Assembly (NCBI GenBank): GCA_049671745.1
Contig: JBATVL010000083.1
Span: forward strand, 1-33,888
DNA length: 33,888 nt
Direction: 5' to 3'
Origin: SNAP01 sp049671745
Lineage (GTDB): Bacteria > Bacteroidota > Bacteroidia > Bacteroidales > Marinifilaceae
The notes under the pieces are model-generated. The model did no database searches, was not told the origin of the DNA, and worked only from the letters and a program-made list of their open reading frames with translations. A program made the position numbers and the translations under genes. Of this stretch, positions 33,403-33,888 are shown one piece after another; position 1 is the first letter of the stretch, and each line of letters begins with the position of its first letter.

Positions 33403-33442
33403 AGAGGAGATACATCTATATGTATTTCCTCTTTCTTGTTTT
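33403..33442 (+). terminator. Intrinsic terminator of the glutamine synthetase gene
   Basis: AGAGGAGATACAT (33403-33415) pairs with ATGTATTTCCTCT (33420-33432) over 13 positions with one G-U around a 4-nt loop. A T-rich tail (TTCTTGTTTTATTTATTT) follows. Confidence 0.8.
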
Positions 33443-33804
33443 ATTTATTTAGCACTAAGCAGGTACAATAAAAGAGATGATGTTAGCTGTAATAGTTGAG
33501 TTTGTTTAAGTTAGAGATGTATTTAGTATAGGTTGCCTTCAAAGTGATTATTTTGTGTGGCTAGCTATCTTCTTGTATTTAGTCTTTATTCAGTGTGGCA
33601 TAGGTAAATGTTGGTCGATCTCTGAAAAAATATAGATAGCGTATTTAGAAAATATACCTGTTTGTTATTTTAATTGATAGAATACTTTTTGATTTTATAT
33701 TTATTTGAAATTGTATGTGTTGTAAGATTAGGTGTTTATGGGGGTCTAGTTGAGAATGTTGAAAATAAAAGTTGAAAACATTAGGAGAATTGAAATTTAT
33801 GCTG
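33443..33804. other. Intergenic region, nothing recognised
   Basis: No ORF with good start and length, no tRNA and no repeat that I can see on either strand. The only signal is the promoter-like element immediately downstream at 33805. Confidence 0.5.
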
Positions 33805-33812
33805 TACTTTTG
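33805..33812 (+). promoter_or_regulatory. Promoter -7 element reading out of the window
   Basis: TACTTTTG is an exact TAnnTTTG match, followed by T-CACCGCA, a G/C-rich start region of the kind seen at strong Bacteroidota promoters. A poor -33 (TTAG) lies ~20 bp upstream. The ~70 bp after it have no start codon with a long frame, so it may drive a stable RNA or a gene with a long leader beyond 33888. Confidence 0.4.
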
Positions 33813-33888
33813 TCACCGCATTAGAGAAGTATTAACGCTTGAAACGTCAAGTGTGTCTATGTAAATAGTAGTTTAAGGTATGAAGCCA

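Overview
The window reads as chromosomal DNA of a low-GC member of Bacteroidota, probably Bacteroidales. The evidence is the gene content (DUF4301, DUF2027-Smr, a five-repeat DUF349 protein, DUF3857 transglutaminase-like proteins, a stand-alone proline dehydrogenase), many -7 elements of the Bacteroidota type TAnnTTTG, weak or absent Shine-Dalgarno sequences, and AT-rich intergenic DNA. The genus cannot be fixed from the sequence alone.

Layout. 1-2.5 kb: 3' end of a BspA-like leucine-rich-repeat gene, facing aroE, which is translationally coupled to a DUF368/PopT-type undecaprenyl-phosphate transporter gene. 2.6-8.2 kb: a DUF4301 gene, divergent from a two-gene operon with an exported transglutaminase and a lipoprotein paralogue whose catalytic triad is replaced. 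8.3-10.5 kb: two tandem outer-membrane barrel paralogues and a small acidic protein. 10.7-20.9 kb: a nucleoside-recognition (GATE) membrane protein, then a housekeeping block on the minus strand: hutU, DUF349, pyrG-yidC, and glutaredoxin-surE with a 4-nt overlap. 21.0-24.1 kb: DUF2027-Smr facing an orphan Cache-type sensor histidine kinase.

24.1-28.3 kb is the accessory-like part. It holds a small alpha-CTD/HhH-like protein, a membrane-anchored phage P5/lysozyme-like protein, a TTG-started small lipoprotein, a roughly 240-bp array of 11-bp units in two opposite orientations, a decayed 3' fragment of a second P5-like gene, rmuC, and a broken HNH endonuclease gene. 28.3-33.4 kb returns to ordinary genes: a TlpA-like protein with a CxxS site, a small barrel protein, proline dehydrogenase, a CvfB-like S1 protein and a type-I-like glutamine synthetase. 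The last 0.5 kb has no gene, but a good promoter points out of the window.

Most gene ends carry clear intrinsic terminators, so transcription units can be drawn well. The least ordinary signals are the 11-bp phased array (25665-25902), the enzyme/pseudoenzyme transglutaminase pair (4363-8228), and two intrinsic terminators that sit only about 30 bp upstream of the next co-directional gene.
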